Position numbers and translations under genes: made by a program. Source: Straminergon stramineum (lineage: Eukaryota > Streptophyta > Bryopsida > Hypnales > Calliergonaceae). From it: 64,000 nucleotides of DNA. Below, piece after piece: positions 11,503 through 22,175 of the stretch. The first letter of the stretch is position 1, and each line of letters begins with the position of its first letter. Location: assembly GCA_963920665.1 (NCBI GenBank), contig OY987273.1, positions 4,962,501 to 5,026,500 of the forward strand, read 5' to 3'. The notes under the pieces were generated by a model. It had not been told where the DNA came from. It saw only the letters and a program-made list of their open reading frames with translations, and searched no databases.

Positions 11503-12731
11503 CTAACTATGCAATAGGCTCTTCATCTTCTCCATGGCCTTGAAAATTTTGGGTCCTTGACTATACCCTTTCATTACGGGCCCTGCTTGACGGATGCATT
11601 CTCTCCGTTGTGCTTGTAGGGACTTGCACTCCGAGGAATCTCTACTTGGAGTGGAGAATTGACTACATGAGGACCCACCATACTTCTTCTTCAATCTCCC
11701 TCCTTCAGACGCTGCACACGAACGTGGAATCGTGGGCGGGATAACCTGTATAGAGTTACTTGCCTCATGTGCTTTGTCTGGAACTTCAATTTTTAGCTCT
11801 TGAGTAGAAATTGGATATTTAGCATCTCCATAAAGCTTCCTTTGGGTGACTCTATCCGCAGCAAACGATGACATTGACAAGGAATGCAGATCCCTAGAGC
11901 GAAGATGAGATGGAGAGCATGAGATAGGCAAGCGTGGCTTCCCGTTTGGAGGGCTGTTCACCACCTCGTCTTCAATGGGCTTCCCCGGGGAGATCACTTA
12001 GTATATCCATAACAAGCCACGTGTGTTAAAGTGATTTTTTGCCCCCCTATATACTTTTTAATAAATAATAATTTCAACCTATAACTTTGAGCTTTGTTTA
12101 ATAATGACTTTAGGTTTCTATTGGCAAAAATTCCCAACTCAAATAAAATATGAAATGATTTCTAGAATAGGTTGAATAATGAACTAAAATGGCATGTTTT
12201 TTAAGTCAAATATTTATAGAGAATACACTTTAGAGGACCATTGCATCATTATTCAAGAATAATGAAATTTCAATAGGGTGTTATTTTTAGGAATTTTTTG
12301 TTCATTTTTTAGACAATTTTTTCTTATATAAAATAGGGGTGTGAAAGTTATTTTCAGCTCTACAGTGTATCTTTTTACTTCAAAAATTTGTAACTAATTA
12401 TAACTATCTAAAAAAATTACCAATAATTCACAACATAAACTTTCAAAGTAGGAAAATCTAGTCATATTTTTTTCTTTTCCTTTTATTTAAATTTTAGAAT
12501 ATAAGATAGGGGGTCTAAAATCTTAACACACGTGGTTCCAAATGGACACACTAAGTGATCTCCCCGTGTGGGCTTCATAGAGAAGTCCATCGTCGAGTTG
12601 ATGGTAGGTGCCGAGCACAAGAAATTCCCTGTACTTAGGATTATATATTGTCCATAGTCAAGGATGGAGTCTGTAGACGCTTGACATGGCTGGACACCAC
12701 TCAAAACTTTAAACGGAGAGTCGCTCACCAT
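11503..12731 (-). pseudogene. Last ORF of leftward cluster, split by a hAT MITE
   Basis: The minus-strand frame 12731-12577 (VSDSPFKVLSGVQPC... up to TMDFSMKP) is interrupted by a 585-bp insertion and resumes at 11983-11503 (IEDEVVNSPPNGKPRLP... up to KAMEKMKSLLHS, stop). If the insertion and one copy of the 8-bp duplication are removed, the codons run on without a shift across ...FSMKP/IEDEVV.... The product is Ser/Pro-rich with basic patches and no domain I recognise. It may be a nuclear-element accessory protein or the C-terminal part of the FCP1-like protein encoded just upstream (13.2-13.7 kb). The intact reading across the junction means the ORF was open when the MITE landed. Confidence 0.55.
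11984..12568. mobile_element. hAT-type MITE, 585 bp, 8-bp target duplication
   Basis: It is flanked by TGGGCTTC on both sides (11976-11983 and 12569-12576). The ends are inverted repeats: the left reads CCCGGGGAGATCACTTAGT, and the right, reverse-complemented, reads CACGGGGAGATCACTTAGT. Similarity continues for about 60 bp (shared CCACGTGTGTTAA, then a C-run and TAT). An 8-bp duplication and CANGGG-like termini are hallmarks of hAT elements. The interior is AT-rich and has no ORF, so it is non-autonomous. It sits inside a minus-strand ORF. Confidence 0.85.
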
Positions 12732-13182
12732 CTACAACATATTAAAGAGAGGAAATTAAAAACACAGTTGTCCATCCGTAGAGAATAAATGCATACAAAT
12801 TCGGACAACAATCCCAAGAAAGCACAAAACTAGGACCCATCGTTCGAAAAGGCCCCACCTTACATATTAGATCGATGCAACCTGAAATGCCGAGGCATGA
12901 GAACTTCAGAACGTAGATTGAACATGCCACATGTCAGCTCGGCCCAAACTGAACTACATACCCCTACGAGAGCCTTCATTAACTAACATTGGATGACCAG
13001 TGAACCACCTCCATGAGTTTTTCATACTCTCGACAACCCCTTTCCTCACAAAGCATTCTTTGTCCAATTCTCCCCGGCCCATTTGATCGGAACGACCTCA
13101 ACCCAACGTCGCAATTGACGTGCAATCTCTGAAACCAAGGAAGTAGGACTCGGAGGAGGAAGGTATCTTTGTCACCATTGCC

Positions 13183-13740
13183 TCAGTTGGTCCACAAATC
13201 TAAGAGTATAACATTCTCGGGCTTGTTCATAATGTGTTTACGAGGGCTGTCGTCTACTATTACGGAATTCTCATCAGTGAAATGTCCAGGAGGAAAACTG
13301 AACAACACATCAAGGTTTTTCAAGAACAACTCTTTATTTGTTCTCGGTTCCTTATACGAAGTCAGCCTTCCGGCTTTGTCCCTGCACTTTGCAGTCTTGT
13401 AGGAATCCTGTCCAAGGACGAGGAAGGGCATGTCTCCGTCTCGGAAGAGATAAGTGCAAATCTCTTCGATGGTGGATTTTTTCATCGAACTCCAAACCGA
13501 AATGATTGCTATCTTTTCTAACTCTACAAGAAACACGGAGCAATTTGGTCGGACGAACACTGCCTTTGGCCCCACAACTGCAGCACTTGTAGTAGAGTGC
13601 GGCTCGGACTAGTAGTTGAACTACCTGATGGACCCCTTGGACTTCCAATCTTCGGTGACACAAAGAATGCCATTGAGGTCCAAGATGACATTGATTCATT
13701 TCTTTGTCACCCCGGACCTCAATGGCTGATGGACGACCTC
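13183..13740 (-). pseudogene. FCP1/NIF-type HAD phosphatase domain
   Basis: One minus-strand frame reads NVILDLNGILC (about 13690-13660), then two in-frame TAG codons, and then an open stretch from 13575: AVFVRPNCSVFLVELEK, IISVWSSMKKSTIEEI, DSYKTAKCRDK, KNLDVLF and ENSVIVDDSPRKHIMNKPENVI. The order DLNG...WSS...K...DDSP followed by a Pro/Asn segment is the FCP1-homology (HAD superfamily) phosphatase pattern: motif I nucleophile Asp, motif II Ser, motif IV acidic pair. The usual second Asp of motif I (general acid in DxDxT) is Asn here. FCP1-like enzymes dephosphorylate Ser/Thr, classically on the RNA polymerase II tail; the substrate here is unknown. It sits in the leftward gene cluster of the 19.7-kb element. 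The two stops suggest it is dead. Confidence 0.65.
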
Positions 13741-13848
13741 TAATGCCCCCTAACGAGCCACTGGAGGATCGATTCCCTGCTAACAAACAGACGAATGCGC
13801 AGCCAGTTACGATCGTGGAACTAGCTCATTTACGAATGTCATGCCAAA

Positions 13849-14103
13849 TCAGAAGCCTAAGGCAAATGACTTGAGAATGCGACAAGACAAGGAATTTACA
13901 GTGATCGGAAAATAGGAAAGTATTTGTACCTTACATCTTGAAAAATTGAAAGGCTCAGCCACACCTTCAAGTGCCGAAGGTGTGGGATTTTGCACAAACG
14001 CGTCATCACATAGTTCAGGGGACTGTCTAGTGTTTGCTACCATCTCATTCGCGTTGGCAATTTTCGTAAGCAATAGCGACCGAGACTGTGCAGAAGGAGA
14101 CAA
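13849..14103 (-). pseudogene. Short ORF in the leftward cluster, unknown
   Basis: This is an 84-codon minus-strand frame between the FCP1-like segment and the coiled-coil ORF, Ser/Pro/Asn-rich at the start. No domain is recognised. It is probably an exon or linker of the same transcription unit, since it is collinear and on the same strand with gaps of about 100-250 bp. Confidence 0.3.
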
Positions 14104-14375
14104 GCATGATTTAGGAAAAACAAGTGGATTCTCAAGGCCTGCAATTCAAAATTGAATGGAACTTTTTGCATAAGAAAGTTATATAATACATATTCTCGAA
14201 ACGAGATTCATCATACAAAATGGAGCAAAAAACTTTTGAACTCTACAATTACCACCACTTGTAGTGGAGCTCCGTCAAAAATGAATGTCATATCTACAAG
14301 CATATCTACAACCTGAAGTCTAGAATACAAATCAGCTCGATTCGAGCTAGAACTGCAGAAAAGAACATTGAGTGA

Positions 14376-15299
14376 TTATTGGGCACAACCTATTAGTGGA
14401 TCTTTGGTGGGTAGGGAACCACTTCCGAGTTCTACTTTGGAAGCATCCACGGTCAAGTTGTGCCCAACATCGATCTCCTCAGTTCCAATTGTCATCGCTC
14501 CCTCACCGCCTTCTTTGCGCTCATCAAGTACACCTTGACATCCAATTGACAGAGTTCCTTTTGGGACATTATCTTCAATAGGGGGAAGAGGTGCTCGTAT
14601 TGGGGACTCGACTGGAAGAGGTGGAGCCAATTTTTCAAGCTCCTAAGGACTCAAAGCTCCGCTGTTGTTTGAGCCAGATGCATGGTTCCCTATCAACAAT
14701 GACGGAGAAGGAAAAGTAGGTTGCAACATCGCAACTAGCACTACTTGATTCTTGTTAAGCAGAAGTTGCATCAATTCTCTATTCTGCCTCGACTCCTCCC
14801 TCATCCATGCCTGGGTGTTCTCCATGGACCTTCGCGCCTCCTCATGCATTGCCATATTTTGGAGTCGCTCCTTTGCTTGCTTAGCCCTCATCTCCGTGAG
14901 GGCTAGTTCACTTCGCTTCCGCATGTTGGCAAAAGACTGTGCAGTCTGTTGTTGAATGACTACCATTTGCTTCACGACACTCATGATTGTATCTCGTTTC
15001 CGCTTCTTCTCTGGCCTTCTAGATGCAGTAGGTGTTTTTGGAGTGACAGTTGCAGGTGGTAGCATGGACGAAGCCGATGACCTTGGTACCTCTATAGATG
15101 GACGGCTTGTTGGTGTTGAGAAGTCATTAAGCCCCCCCTCATCATCAAAGTCTCCATCATCATTGTCATCGTCATCATCGTCAGAAATATCTTCTATGAT
15201 AGGCACTGGCTTCCCTCTTCGTTGACTCCCGAGTGAATCCTGACTAGATTTTAGCTTTCTCTCTAAAGAAGAGGGTGACATTTGCGAACTGCGATGCAC
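14376..15299 (-). pseudogene. Acidic, coiled-coil nuclear-type protein of leftward cluster
   Basis: The minus-strand frame 15299-14643 (218 codons) has an Asp-rich block (EDISDDDDDDNDDGDFDDEG, residues about 35-55). A basic nuclear-localisation-like patch (RRPEKKRKRD) follows, and then a long Glu/Arg/Gln helix (about 115-185, AKQAKERLQNMAMHEEARRS) typical of a coiled coil. A single TAG ends it, and the same frame stays open to 14376 (APPLPVESPIRAPLPPIEDN), so the original product was probably longer. The layout resembles the chromatin-associated or DNA-binding accessory proteins carried by DNA transposons. No specific family is recognised. Confidence 0.5.
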
Positions 15300-15582
15300 A
15301 GGAAGGTCTACAACATTTACCAGATACCCAATATCAAGGAAATCTGATTTGTCGAGCGTTAATGCCTTAGTACAGATTTCCTCCCACTAGTTTGACTCTT
15401 CAGTTGGACCCGAAGCATAAACGTCGACACAACTCATCTGACATAGTACGATAAAGGAGTTAGACAAAGTAGTGAATGGAAGCCAACTATTTAGCTTGAC
15501 TCGATCTGAATGGTGCATAGAGTGCATTTGCATATTTATCAAACCTTATTTAACAACATGAAAAACATGGAAACAATCCCAA

Positions 15583-16197
15583 CTAGCTTGGTTTAACATA
15601 AGCATTAGAGATAGTACTCACCATAGCGGCACAAGTTAATTTTCCACCTGCAAATCTTGAGAAAAGACACATCTCCGGACTACAAAACTCCTTCACAAGC
15701 CATAGGTAAAACTCCATCCTCAGCTCTGTGTTGTAAATCCTGTACTCAAGCTCGCTATATGCACATGGTTTCATGTACCTTGCTATCTCAGGACAATTGA
15801 ACTCATCTGGAATTTTTATTTGGTGCGTGTTAGCAGGATTCTGTAGAAACATGAGCAACACCTTCCGCGGCGTCTTAGCAACGGAAAGATCCCCTAGGCG
15901 CTCAATTTTACCCGATGCATAATCAACATAGTCTATGTTGAAGGTCGTCAAAACCTCGTTCTTCTCCACGAAACGAAGGACTTGTGTTTTCTCCTTCTCG
16001 TTAGCACAAATAAAAAGCCACGACGGAACTTCCTCTAATGCTGGCTTCTTCTTTTTGCACAGTGAAGTCATGACCTCCATGAAGTAGGGATTGTCAATAC
16101 TTGACTTCTCCTTGTTGGCTATTCCCGGCAAGTTCCTAAAGTCTAGCACTCCGAGAGATAGCCGGTTAGAAGTCTCTGAAGTCCAGGCATATGTCAT
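15583..16197 (-). pseudogene. Methyltransferase-like exon of leftward cluster (motif I)
   Basis: This 204-codon minus-strand frame reads ...TPRKVLLMFLQNPANTHQIK, then FNCPEIARYMKPC, and ends ...FYLWLVKEFCSPEMCLFSRFAGGKLTCAAM before a likely splice site. The LFSRFAGGKLTCAA stretch sits where amino-methyltransferases have the SAM-binding motif I (vlDpFaGSGttaaA), as in the outer gene at 30.6-30.85 kb. I see no SPPY/DPPY motif in this copy, so catalysis is doubtful. It follows the ParB-like exon (17.6-17.1 kb) in the same order as in the outer gene, which suggests two diverged versions of one protein architecture. Confidence 0.5.
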
Positions 16198-16350
16198 CCA
16201 GTCAAAGTGATAGTTCGACTTGATGTCGTATGTTCAATAGTACCCTACAGTTTTTGGCTTGACAAATGTAGTCCTATGCTAGAGGAATACTTTGAAGAAC
16301 TCAGCTGCCACCGGTGAGAGCTCCATCACAATCTTGTTCCTTGACCTTAC

Positions 16351-16662
16351 CTACTTCGCGGCAACGAAGTACACCTCCCCAGGCCTATCAAGAAGGACAT
16401 TCATGGTTGCTCTGGTAATGAAGTAGTCCTTTTTAAAGGCCTTCCAATTATCAACTATAAGTTCATTCTTGGCATTTAGGAGACCAAGCTCAGGGTCGAT
16501 TTGGTGCAACTCTTTCTTCACGAGATGTTTGCACTTACGTCTCTCAGCCCACTCCTTCGTCGTGTAGCAGCTATCCAGTACAAACGATATAGCTTTTATC
16601 GTGACCTTCGGATATGCTTGCGTACGCTTGACACCTGATTCATTTAGAATGTGCTTCGCCAA
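16351..16662 (-). pseudogene. Helical exon of leftward cluster
   Basis: This is a 103-codon minus-strand frame, charged and helical (ESGVKRTQAYPKVTIKAI, KEWAERRKCKHLVKKEL, then DRPGEVYFVAAK). It lies between the ParB-like and methyltransferase-like exons and is probably part of the same protein. No domain is recognised. Confidence 0.4.
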
Positions 16663-17086
16663 CTTTCCGAGTTCATCATAACTTAGATTGCCCAGAAACT
16701 TGAAGAACTCTCAAGAGAGCATGCAGTTCTCGGGGTTCCAGTTTGGCTTAGAGTTGAACTACTTCATCGTGTCTGGATTGAATAGCTCTCCATGCATAGC
16801 GTTGGAAATAACATTGCTCCACAGCTTATGTACGTCATCAGGTGCTGTGATGAGCTTTAATTCATTAACGAGCTTCAATTTCTCTTCCTTGTCCTTTTTC
16901 CTAGACATTTTATGGTTTTTATTCACGTCAATCATGGAAAATCGAACATAAATAGCCTTCTCAAATTCCTAAAGCAATGAATAACAAAGCATATAAGAAA
17001 ATGCAACTCAAATCAATTCGAATTGAATCACATTTACAAACAGAAAATCTCATATAGCATCAAAACAACATTGTTAATCAAGTCAG

Positions 17087-17621
17087 TTACATCAGATCGA
17101 ATCGATCTGATTTACGTACATGGAATTTTACACTATTCTTGTGATTCTCCACCGTTCGCCTAGAAATTGAGACTATTCCGACGGAAGTTGCTTCCTTTGG
17201 ATTCCTAGGACGGCCCATAGCTTCCCACACCGATCGGGCTCCAAGAATGTTCGTTGCCCATGACAGTTGAATCACTTGGAAGTAGTTGACGTAGTTGTAG
17301 TATGCAGAGATGCTTCGGAGCTTCTCTACATCAGTTGACCAAACAACGAAGCAATTCCATTTTCTAGAGTGCTCCCTCATTTCGTCATTGACTCCGCTAT
17401 CCTCTTGCATCATAAACTTACTTGCAGCCACACTGTTAAACCCATTTATGATGTAAAATTTTCCACCTTGGATGTCTTTCCATTTTTTTGGTTTGACATT
17501 GAAGCCGACGGGCATAACGCACAACATCTGCTTTGTGCTCTTGTCGAGAATGTTGATGAGGAAGTTCACCATGTCTTCCACCAATCTTTCCTCCTTTGAT
17601 TGAATGTTGAAGGAGCTTCAA
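17087..17621 (-). pseudogene. ParB-like domain exon of leftward cluster
   Basis: The minus-strand frame (165 codons from 17584, extendable upstream) reads MLCVMPVGFNVKPKKWKDI, then GKFYIINGFNSVAASKFMM. The hydrophobic-x-NG-x-N/H-S-x-A-A pattern matches the ParB/sulfiredoxin-like motif (compare DGNHRRLA in the outer gene at 7.87 kb). In this copy the His of the motif appears to be Asn. Downstream it continues with REHSRKWNCFVVWSTDVEKL and ARSVWEAMGRPRNP. Palindrome copies lie in the gap after it (17008-17112). Confidence 0.5.
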
Positions 17622-17952
17622 TGAGTTGGGAGATGCCTATCTCCTTCTTATCATCAACCTTGAAGATATATGCATCCTCACATATTGTCCAGAACTTCTT
17701 GTAGACCTCGTTGATGTGTTGGTAATCGGGCTTCCTCTCAATTGCTCAAGATTTTGGGACATTGTCCATTTCGTCAGCATAGCTTACTTCACTGAGACCC
17801 AATATCTCTAAGGACTTCTCTACATGCCCTTGTCTAGAAGAGGAGCCTGGGCCTTTTTTAATGGTCCCACAAGTGGGAGTCTTCTCGGGGTTCTTATTTC
17901 TTCTTTTTCCTCAACCAACTCCAGAAGCAACCACCTAATTCCTCAAGGATGC

Positions 17953-18300
17953 CTAACTCCTGCCTTGGCTTAGAATCTCCATTGACACAAATCTTGAAGC
18001 ACTAATAGCGTTCTGCATTTGCAATTTTCCTTTCAAGGTATTGAAATCGTTGAACATGTATCGGATTTTTGTGCAAAGTCGCTTCCATGTTAAAGGCGCC
18101 CCATTTGCATTTTGCCATTCTTTCTTCTCCAATCTCTTTTCCAGTTCTTTCACCTCATCGCAATAAGGAGTGGGCTCCAAGCTATGGAGGAAGGGCGTCA
18201 GATTGAAGGGAATTAGAATAGAATCAAATACGATTGTAAAGTGATATTGTTGCCCACTTGGAATGTCTTTTTTCGTGGTCACACACTGTACTTTAATCAT
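17953..18300 (-). pseudogene. N-terminal exon of leftward cluster
   Basis: This is the first recognisable frame (115 codons) of the 18.3-11.5 kb leftward unit. It reads QQYHFTIVFDSILIPFNL, then a Lys/Glu-rich helix (CDEVKELEKRLEKKEWQN). No domain is recognised. Its upstream side (18.6-19.2 kb) carries six palindrome copies and is where the promoter would be. Frames at about 18310-18560 on the same strand may be further 5' exons. Confidence 0.4.
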
Positions 18301-18599
18301 TGGATGTGCATTTGCTTACACGTCCTTCACTTTCTCTTCATAGGAAACTTGGATGAAGACAGTTGTGTTCTTGAATTTGAACAAGAAGCACATCTTATCT
18401 ATGAAGGGGATCATATATAGACTCCAACCTTCAACTTGTGATGGCTCTTTGAATTCCTAGTACTCCCCTTCAATGAGCATTCCGTCTGTTTCATTGTCAT
18501 CATTTGGGAATTGAAGATTGGACTTCTTAAAGTACATATTCAGTCCTGCAATCTGATCGTCCATTTTGTGTCGACATGTAGCAGGTTAGAATGACATTC

Positions 18600-19225
18600 A
18601 ATTATATTCAACTCGAACTGAATGTTATGAAAGTCTACACGATTGTCAATGTGCTAACTATCAGGATTGAGGTGACTGTAAGAAAGTGTTAGCGTGTTGC
18701 ATTTCAGCTCGAATCGAGTTGAAAAGGCCTTGCCATCTCTATTATTACTCTACTGATTGGAAACATATTATTAGTATATAATATATTGTCTAGCTTTTGT
18801 ATGAAGCTAGTGAAGGTGATATTCGACGGTTACGATGTTATATTTGGAATGTGTAGGTTCAAATCAATTTGAGCTAATCTGCAGTTTTTGAATTCTATGG
18901 ATTTTTTCTCATGTAGAGATATCTGCGCTTTATTTTCACTGCTTTCTTTATGTAATTTTAGGAAGTATGGGATAGTCACCTACAATTTAGATCGGGTTGA
19001 GCTGAATTGCCTTTCTGTGAGTATCTCTACAAATCTGCTTTTGTTTAGTGATTGCTGATACTGTTTTAAACTATTAAGGAAACTTATCTTCAGTATGTTC
19101 TGCTGAGCTTGTCTATGTTGATTTTTGGAGAGTCATGATAATCCATGGTGCCTATTCAGCTCGATTTGAGCTGAATGTACACTTTTAGTCATTATGTCAT
19201 TCAGCTTGGGTCGAGCTGAATGGCA
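18600..19225. promoter_or_regulatory. Palindrome cluster upstream of the leftward gene (6 sites)
   Basis: There are six copies of a 19-21-bp imperfect palindrome (consensus TCAGCTCGATTCGAGCTGA) at about 18607-18622, 18702-18724, 18859-18879, 18986-19007, 19154-19176 and 19200-19221. The spacing is about 25-150 bp. Arms vary but often stay self-complementary (AGCTC/GAGCT, AACTC/GAACT). A dyad of this length and repetition suggests binding sites for a dimeric protein, perhaps the element's own. That function is inferred. Confidence 0.6.
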
Positions 19226-19229
19226 ATTC

Positions 19230-20100
19230 GATTGTCTTTTATATTCATTGGGCGATTGATTGCTATTGAGCTAAAATGACATCGACCTAAAATGACAGTA
19301 AGCTAAGATGTTATTCTATACTACTGCTTCTGGAATTTGAAGCTCTAATTGAACCCTAAATCTTAAACAATTGTCTATGAATTGTGTAACGTTGGAACTT
19401 TTAACACAAACTTCAAATTGGAAGAAACTAAAAGCTTTAGGAGTGAGTCATACCTTTCAAAGTGCTGAGGAAGTTGCAAATGAAAAACTTGGACCAATTT
19501 GCAACTAAGAAGAAGCTCAGCTGAAAACTCACAAAACCCTGAATCATATGAGTTCAAGCTCATTCAAGCAATTCGTGAACTTAGAAATTGGAAATGAAAA
19601 GAACTTGACCAAGGAATTGCAAGTGCATCTATAATCAGAGATGAAGAAAATGCAACTCAAGAAATGGAAGTACTTGACACTCTAGTTCCAAACCAAATTC
19701 AATCTCTAACTGCAGTGTGAAATCTGTGAATCCCCAGCGGCAAATTTGCCTAAATCCTAAACCGTGTACTGCAAGAGTTGCGAGCTCTCATTCAAACAAC
19801 AATCCCGTCCAAAAATCTATCGAGGCCTGCACCGTCAATTTCTATGGCCCATGTCAAAACCCTAAAGACACTAGGGCTGTAAATTGTATCATCGTAGAAT
19901 AACAAGCACTAGCAAACAGACTTCAAACCACGAAACAAAGAGAACCTATTAAGAGAAAATCTACTAACAAATGCTAAACCCTTTGACCATCATTAAATAT
20001 ACCCTAAAATTCTCTAATCCATAGAGGTAGAGCATCTACCTCTGTAGCAAATGAGGTAGAGCAATCACTACGTAATTCCATGATGCAAATTCTAGGTAGG
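19230..20100. other. Spacer inside the 19.7-kb element
   Basis: No gene is recognised. Short frames on both strands at 19375-19563 and 19717-19902 have no family signal. Confidence 0.35.
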
Positions 20101-20102
20101 GT

Positions 20103-20540
20103 TTGAACGTACCTTCTTTGCTTGTGTACCTAGGGACAGCACCAGCCATTGCCTCTGTAGCAAATGTAGAACGTGTCAAGTCACGGCAGCTCCGAATGAG
20201 AGAGAAGCAAAACACCCCTCAAACAAGCTTGGATGAATCTCGTGAGCTCCACGATAAGACACCCTTGCCAAACTTAGCGGAAGAAAACAACAAGACACCC
20301 TTGCCAAATTCATCGGAAGAAAACGGTGAAGGATACGGAGAAGAGAAGATTGCTCAAACTTTACACAACATCCAAGAAGGGTACAAGCACTACAGAGCAC
20401 TTGCAACAAACGAGTTGCTTAGAAATGCGCAGCAGTATCGAGGAAACAAAATCGCGATGCGCTCCAAACCCTACAGCCGCTACAAGGAGAAGAAGCTCAT
20501 CCGTAGACAAGGTTTTTGCTCAATACTCGTCCCTCATTGA
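20103..20540 (+). CDS. Hypothetical ORF with a 12-residue tandem duplication
   Basis: This frame of 145 codons (its first codon is TTG, the first ATG is internal) is charged and Gln/Asn-rich. A 36-bp unit is duplicated at 20256-20291 and 20292-20327, giving KTPLPNLAEENN followed by KTPLPNSSEENG. Codon-level drift between the copies (Leu-Ala versus Ser-Ser) is seen. I recognise no domain and it may be non-coding. It lies near the centre of the 19.7-kb element. Confidence 0.25.
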   Translation: MNVPSLLVYLGTAPAIASVANVERVKSRQLRMREKQNTPQTSLDESRELHDKTPLPNLAEENNKTPLPNSSEENGEGYGEEKIAQTLHNIQEGYKHYRALATNELLRNAQQYRGNKIAMRSKPYSRYKEKKLIRRQGFCSILVPH

Positions 20541-20740
20541 TACTCAGCTGCAAATCAATACCCGGCCTTGACCGGTGCGGAGTTGAACGATACCTGGCCC
20601 GGCCTTGACCGATATTTAGTTGAACGATACTTGGCCCTGACCGATACTCAATCAATCAACGATACCCGACGTCCCGACCTTGATCGATACTCAGCCACTC
20701 AATGATATCCGGATGCATTTGATACCCGGACATTTCTACA
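20530..20740. repeat. GATAC-type short tandem repeat block
   Basis: About ten copies of a GATAC core alternate between GATACTCAG-like and GATACCCGG-like forms, spaced 15-30 bp, with a recurring CCTTGACCG between them. The block is richer in G+C than the surrounding AT-rich DNA. It might be a protein-binding array or a decayed minisatellite. Confidence 0.6.
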
Positions 20741-21179
20741 CTACATAGGGGTATGAAGGGGATCCGTACTAATTAATAGAAATTTCACATGACATAAATA
20801 TCTACCTTCATTATACGTTAGTAGTTATTGAAGTGTCTAAGAGATGTACATCATGTTTCAAACATCTACAATTTTCCACAATCAATCCCTTCAAATTTTT
20901 GGTCCCCTAAACCCCTAAACATCCAAGTCTACCTTAAGAATGTGTTGAGGTGTGTTTGAGGTAAACCTCAACCACACCTAAACACATTCTTTTACTTTTC
21001 ACATTATATTTGAATAAAAATAAATTATAAAACACAAAAGAGTATTGAAGTGTGCTTGAGGTTTGCTTGAGGTCTACCGATAAGAATTTTATATTTAAAA
21101 TATGGATCCCTAGTGGACTACTTTTTTCTCACCAGGCCGGCCAGCTTTGGCGATAAAGGGTGGCAATGCTCTGATGCGT

Positions 21180-21640
21180 TGAGCAAGAGTGGGAAAGTGT
21201 TATGCATGAAGAAGAAGAAGAAAATATTGAAAAAAGTGTGAGCCTTTGTAATGCATTGAGTGGGACTAGGAAAATGTTACGCACAAACAAGGAAAAAAAT
21301 TGCATTGGGAATAAAAGTGTGTGTTTGAACTTCCACACAAATAAATTAAACTGAAAGGAGGCGAGTGCTTTGCACTACCAAGGATAAAAATGGGGAATAA
21401 AATGGAAATCTTCACTTCCCTACAAATAAATAGAATGGAAAGGGGGAAACTAATACTCTCAACCAAGGGAGAAAAAATGGAGTGTAAAATGTGGGTCTTC
21501 ACTAACCTTCCACACAAATAAATAGAACTATGAGTGGCAAATGCATAGCACACCCAAGGAAAAAAAAATGGACACGGAAGTGTGGATCTTTGCTTCCACA
21601 GAAATAAATAGAACCACAAGGGGCTAGGCTTAAGGTTGAA
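21180..21640. repeat. Minisatellite, ~80-95-bp unit, about 4-5 copies
   Basis: The landmark ACAAATAAAT (or AGAAATAAAT) recurs near 21341, 21421, 21513 and 21600. Each copy is followed by AGAA and preceded by a GTGT...TTC-ACTTCC block, with CCAAGGA plus an A-run in between. Open frames across it on the minus strand are a by-product of the repeat. Confidence 0.55.
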
Positions 21641-22175
21641 GGTTCTCATACTTTGGTTTGATGTGTGTGTCATGGTGAGATGTTGGGAACTTTGGGCCTT
21701 CAATTGTATTCTACTTTTATTTTATTTTGAAATTTGTTGCATTAATCTTTTAATTAATAGATCATGATAGCATAATTTAACCCTAAGAGAAGTAGTTGTC
21801 CACATTTTGAACAATAGATGAACACATGCACATCAAAGCACTCGATTGGAAATGAATTGTTCCATCCATGAACTTTTGAAGGAATTGTAGTATTAGAAGG
21901 CCTCAAGTTAAGATGTTCGTGAAATTGCCTTCTCTAATTAAATTTTTTTTCTTTTGTGAATACAAGGTAAGGGTTGTAAATATATAAACATGAACAAATA
22001 CTTAGTACAATTTGTTTAGGGTTTAGGTATACTACTTCTATAGGGGAACAATTCAAAGTGTTTTTTTTACATTCAATAGTCCTCTTTATACTGCTCTATT
22101 ATATTTTTATCTTGGGTTTTTTTAGAAGGTGACTAATACCTCAAAATTATTGTGTATTTTTAAACTAGCTACTAT

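Larger units (their letters stand above)
14331..17113. repeat. Palindrome copies within the leftward gene (4 sites)
   Basis: Copies of the degenerate palindrome TCAGCTCGATTCGAGCTGA occur at 14331-14353, 15490-15510, 17008-17030 and 17091-17113. The last, ATCAGATCGAATCGATCTG plus AT, is a perfect 21-mer with a one-base centre. All four fall in gaps between the coding-like frames (presumed introns or spacers), none inside an ORF segment. Confidence 0.7.
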
